Assembly: GCF_014534745.1 (NCBI RefSeq)
Contig: NZ_JACVVP010000007.1
Coordinates: 1 to 64,000, forward strand
Direction of reading: 5' to 3'
Source: Flammeovirga sp. EKP202
Lineage (GTDB): Bacteria > Bacteroidota > Bacteroidia > Cytophagales > Flammeovirgaceae
DNA length: 64,000 nt
In this document: positions 63,165 to 64,000 of the stretch, one piece after another
How the letters are laid out: each line of letters begins with the position of its first letter
Numbering within the stretch: the stretch's first letter is position 1
The notes under the pieces: model-generated
What the model saw: the letters and a program-made list of their open reading frames with translations, nothing else
Databases searched by the model: none
Told to the model about the DNA's origin: nothing
Position numbers and translations under genes: made by a program

Positions 63165-64000
63165 TTATTCTACTGTTACTGACTTTGCCAAGTTTCTTGG
63201 TTGATCCACATTACACCCTCTCATAACAGCGATATGATAAGAAAGCAACTGTAAAGGAATACAAGAAATCATCGGCATTAATACTTCATGCGTATCAGGC
63301 ACCTCAATCACGTGATCTACCATACTTGGAATTAATGCATCACCTTCAGTTACAACAGCAATTACACGCCCACTTCTAGCCTTAACTTCTTGTAAGTTAG
63401 ACACTACTTTATCATAAGAGCTATCTCTAGTAGCAATAACTACTACAGGCATCTCTTCATCAATCAAAGCAATTGGACCGTGTTTCATTTCTGCCGCAGG
63501 GTAACCTTCAGCATGAATATATGAAATCTCTTTTAGCTTAAGAGCTCCTTCTAAAGCTACAGGGAAATTAAACCCTCTACCTAAATATAAGAAGTTTCTA
63601 GCATCTTTATACAATGCAGACATCTCTTTAACAGCAGCATCAACTTGTAAGACTTTCTCAATCTTAGATGGAATGCTTTCAAACTCCACTAACAAATCAT
63701 GTAATTGTGCTTCTGTTAAAGATCCTTTTTCTTTTGCCAACATCAATGCCATTGTAGTAAGCACTGTTAATTGAGCAGTGAATGCTTTTGTACTGGCTAC
63801 ACCAATTTCTGGCCCTGCATGAGTATAAGCTCCTTCGTGAGAGTTTCTAGCAATAGATGACCCTACTACATTACAAACTCCAATTACAGTAGCTCCTTTA
63901 GACTCTGCTAAAGACATAGCTGCTAATGTGTCCGCAGTTTCCCCTGATTGAGAAATTGCAATCATCACGTCACCTTTACCGATAATTGGGTTTCTATATC
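63165..64000 (-). CDS. glmS: GlmS, C-terminal part, cut by the window edge
   Basis: The visible 278 residues are the isomerase half (two SIS domains) of glucosamine-6-phosphate synthase. ISQSGETADTLAAM, FTAQLTVLTTMAL, GRGFNFPVALEGALKLKEISYIHAEGYPAAEMKHGPIALI, and the C-terminal MRGCNVDQPRNLAKSVTVE are all characteristic. The enzyme makes glucosamine-6-phosphate from fructose-6-phosphate and glutamine for cell-wall sugars. The N-terminal amidotransferase domain with the catalytic Cys lies beyond 64000, so the gene is truncated by the window, not broken. Confidence 0.97.
   Translation of the reverse strand, partial: YRNPIIGKGDVMIAISQSGETADTLAAMSLAESKGATVIGVCNVVGSSIARNSHEGAYTHAGPEIGVASTKAFTAQLTVLTTMALMLAKEKGSLTEAQLHDLLVEFESIPSKIEKVLQVDAAVKEMSALYKDARNFLYLGRGFNFPVALEGALKLKEISYIHAEGYPAAEMKHGPIALIDEEMPVVVIATRDSSYDKVVSNLQEVKARSGRVIAVVTEGDALIPSMVDHVIEVPDTHEVLMPMISCIPLQLLSYHIAVMRGCNVDQPRNLAKSVTVE

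Overview
The window looks like a low-GC marine Bacteroidota chromosome, most likely a Flammeovirga-type member of the Cytophagales. The evidence is a type IX secretion C-terminal sorting domain on one sulfatase, a type III glutamine synthetase, DUF4290, promoter-like TTG-N20-TAnnTTTG boxes, little Shine-Dalgarno signal, and secreted sulfatases and glycosidases. This assignment is inferred from gene families, not from a marker gene. No rRNA, tRNA, CRISPR array or transposase gene was seen.

Layout. 1-2.6 kb: three orphan genes of unknown function in AT-rich DNA, closed by a 392-bp non-coding repeat with terminal inverted repeats (a second copy lies at 48.8-49.2 kb). 3.0-5.9 kb: a tight minus-strand four-gene operon encoding a DUF3050 haem-oxygenase-like protein, a DUF4269 nucleotidyltransferase-like protein, a NADAR-domain protein and a SAM methyltransferase; its job is not known to me and it is the best candidate for an undescribed pathway. 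6.2-25 kb: a glycan and sulfate-ester region with a T9SS sulfatase, a lipoprotein GH133-like debranching enzyme, a GH38-like alpha-mannosidase with an odd Cys/Lys-rich insertion, an endo/exonuclease/phosphatase protein, a membrane metallopeptidase, two tandem paralogous large arylsulfatases, two paralogous AraC-type regulators and an outer-membrane beta-barrel protein.

25-38 kb: a YbiT-type ABC-F protein whose second ATPase site is degenerate, a small leaderless gene, an ECF sigma/anti-sigma pair, a thioredoxin-like protein, a UbiA/type III PKS/methyltransferase/flavoprotein operon resembling srsABC plus a prenyltransferase (probably a prenylated alkyl-phenol or quinone), a membrane protein with a decayed cyclase-like domain, a MATE exporter, a PAS histidine kinase and a HupE/UreJ-like protein.

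38-55 kb: nitrogen assimilation. Two histidine kinases (one with a NarX/PilJ-like sensor) and a NarL-type regulator precede a single-polypeptide assimilatory nitrate reductase fused to its FAD/NAD(P) reductase and a BFD iron-sulfur domain. A nitrite/sulfite-reductase-like protein with a C-terminal rubredoxin but no visible siroheme/4Fe-4S cysteines follows. After the second repeat copy and an eleven-repeat secreted protein comes type III glutamine synthetase (glnN). The nitrate reductase and glnN promoters share a 14-bp motif, and a NarL-like 7-2-7 inverted repeat lies upstream of the nitrate reductase.

55-64 kb: housekeeping. sufD and sufC (without sufB or sufS beside them), a MaoC-like dehydratase, a bestrophin-family channel, an ArsC-like protein, ruvX, def, a small CAP-like lipoprotein, an omega-amidase, a CaCA-type exchanger, a DUF4290 protein and the C-terminal part of glmS, which runs off the right edge.
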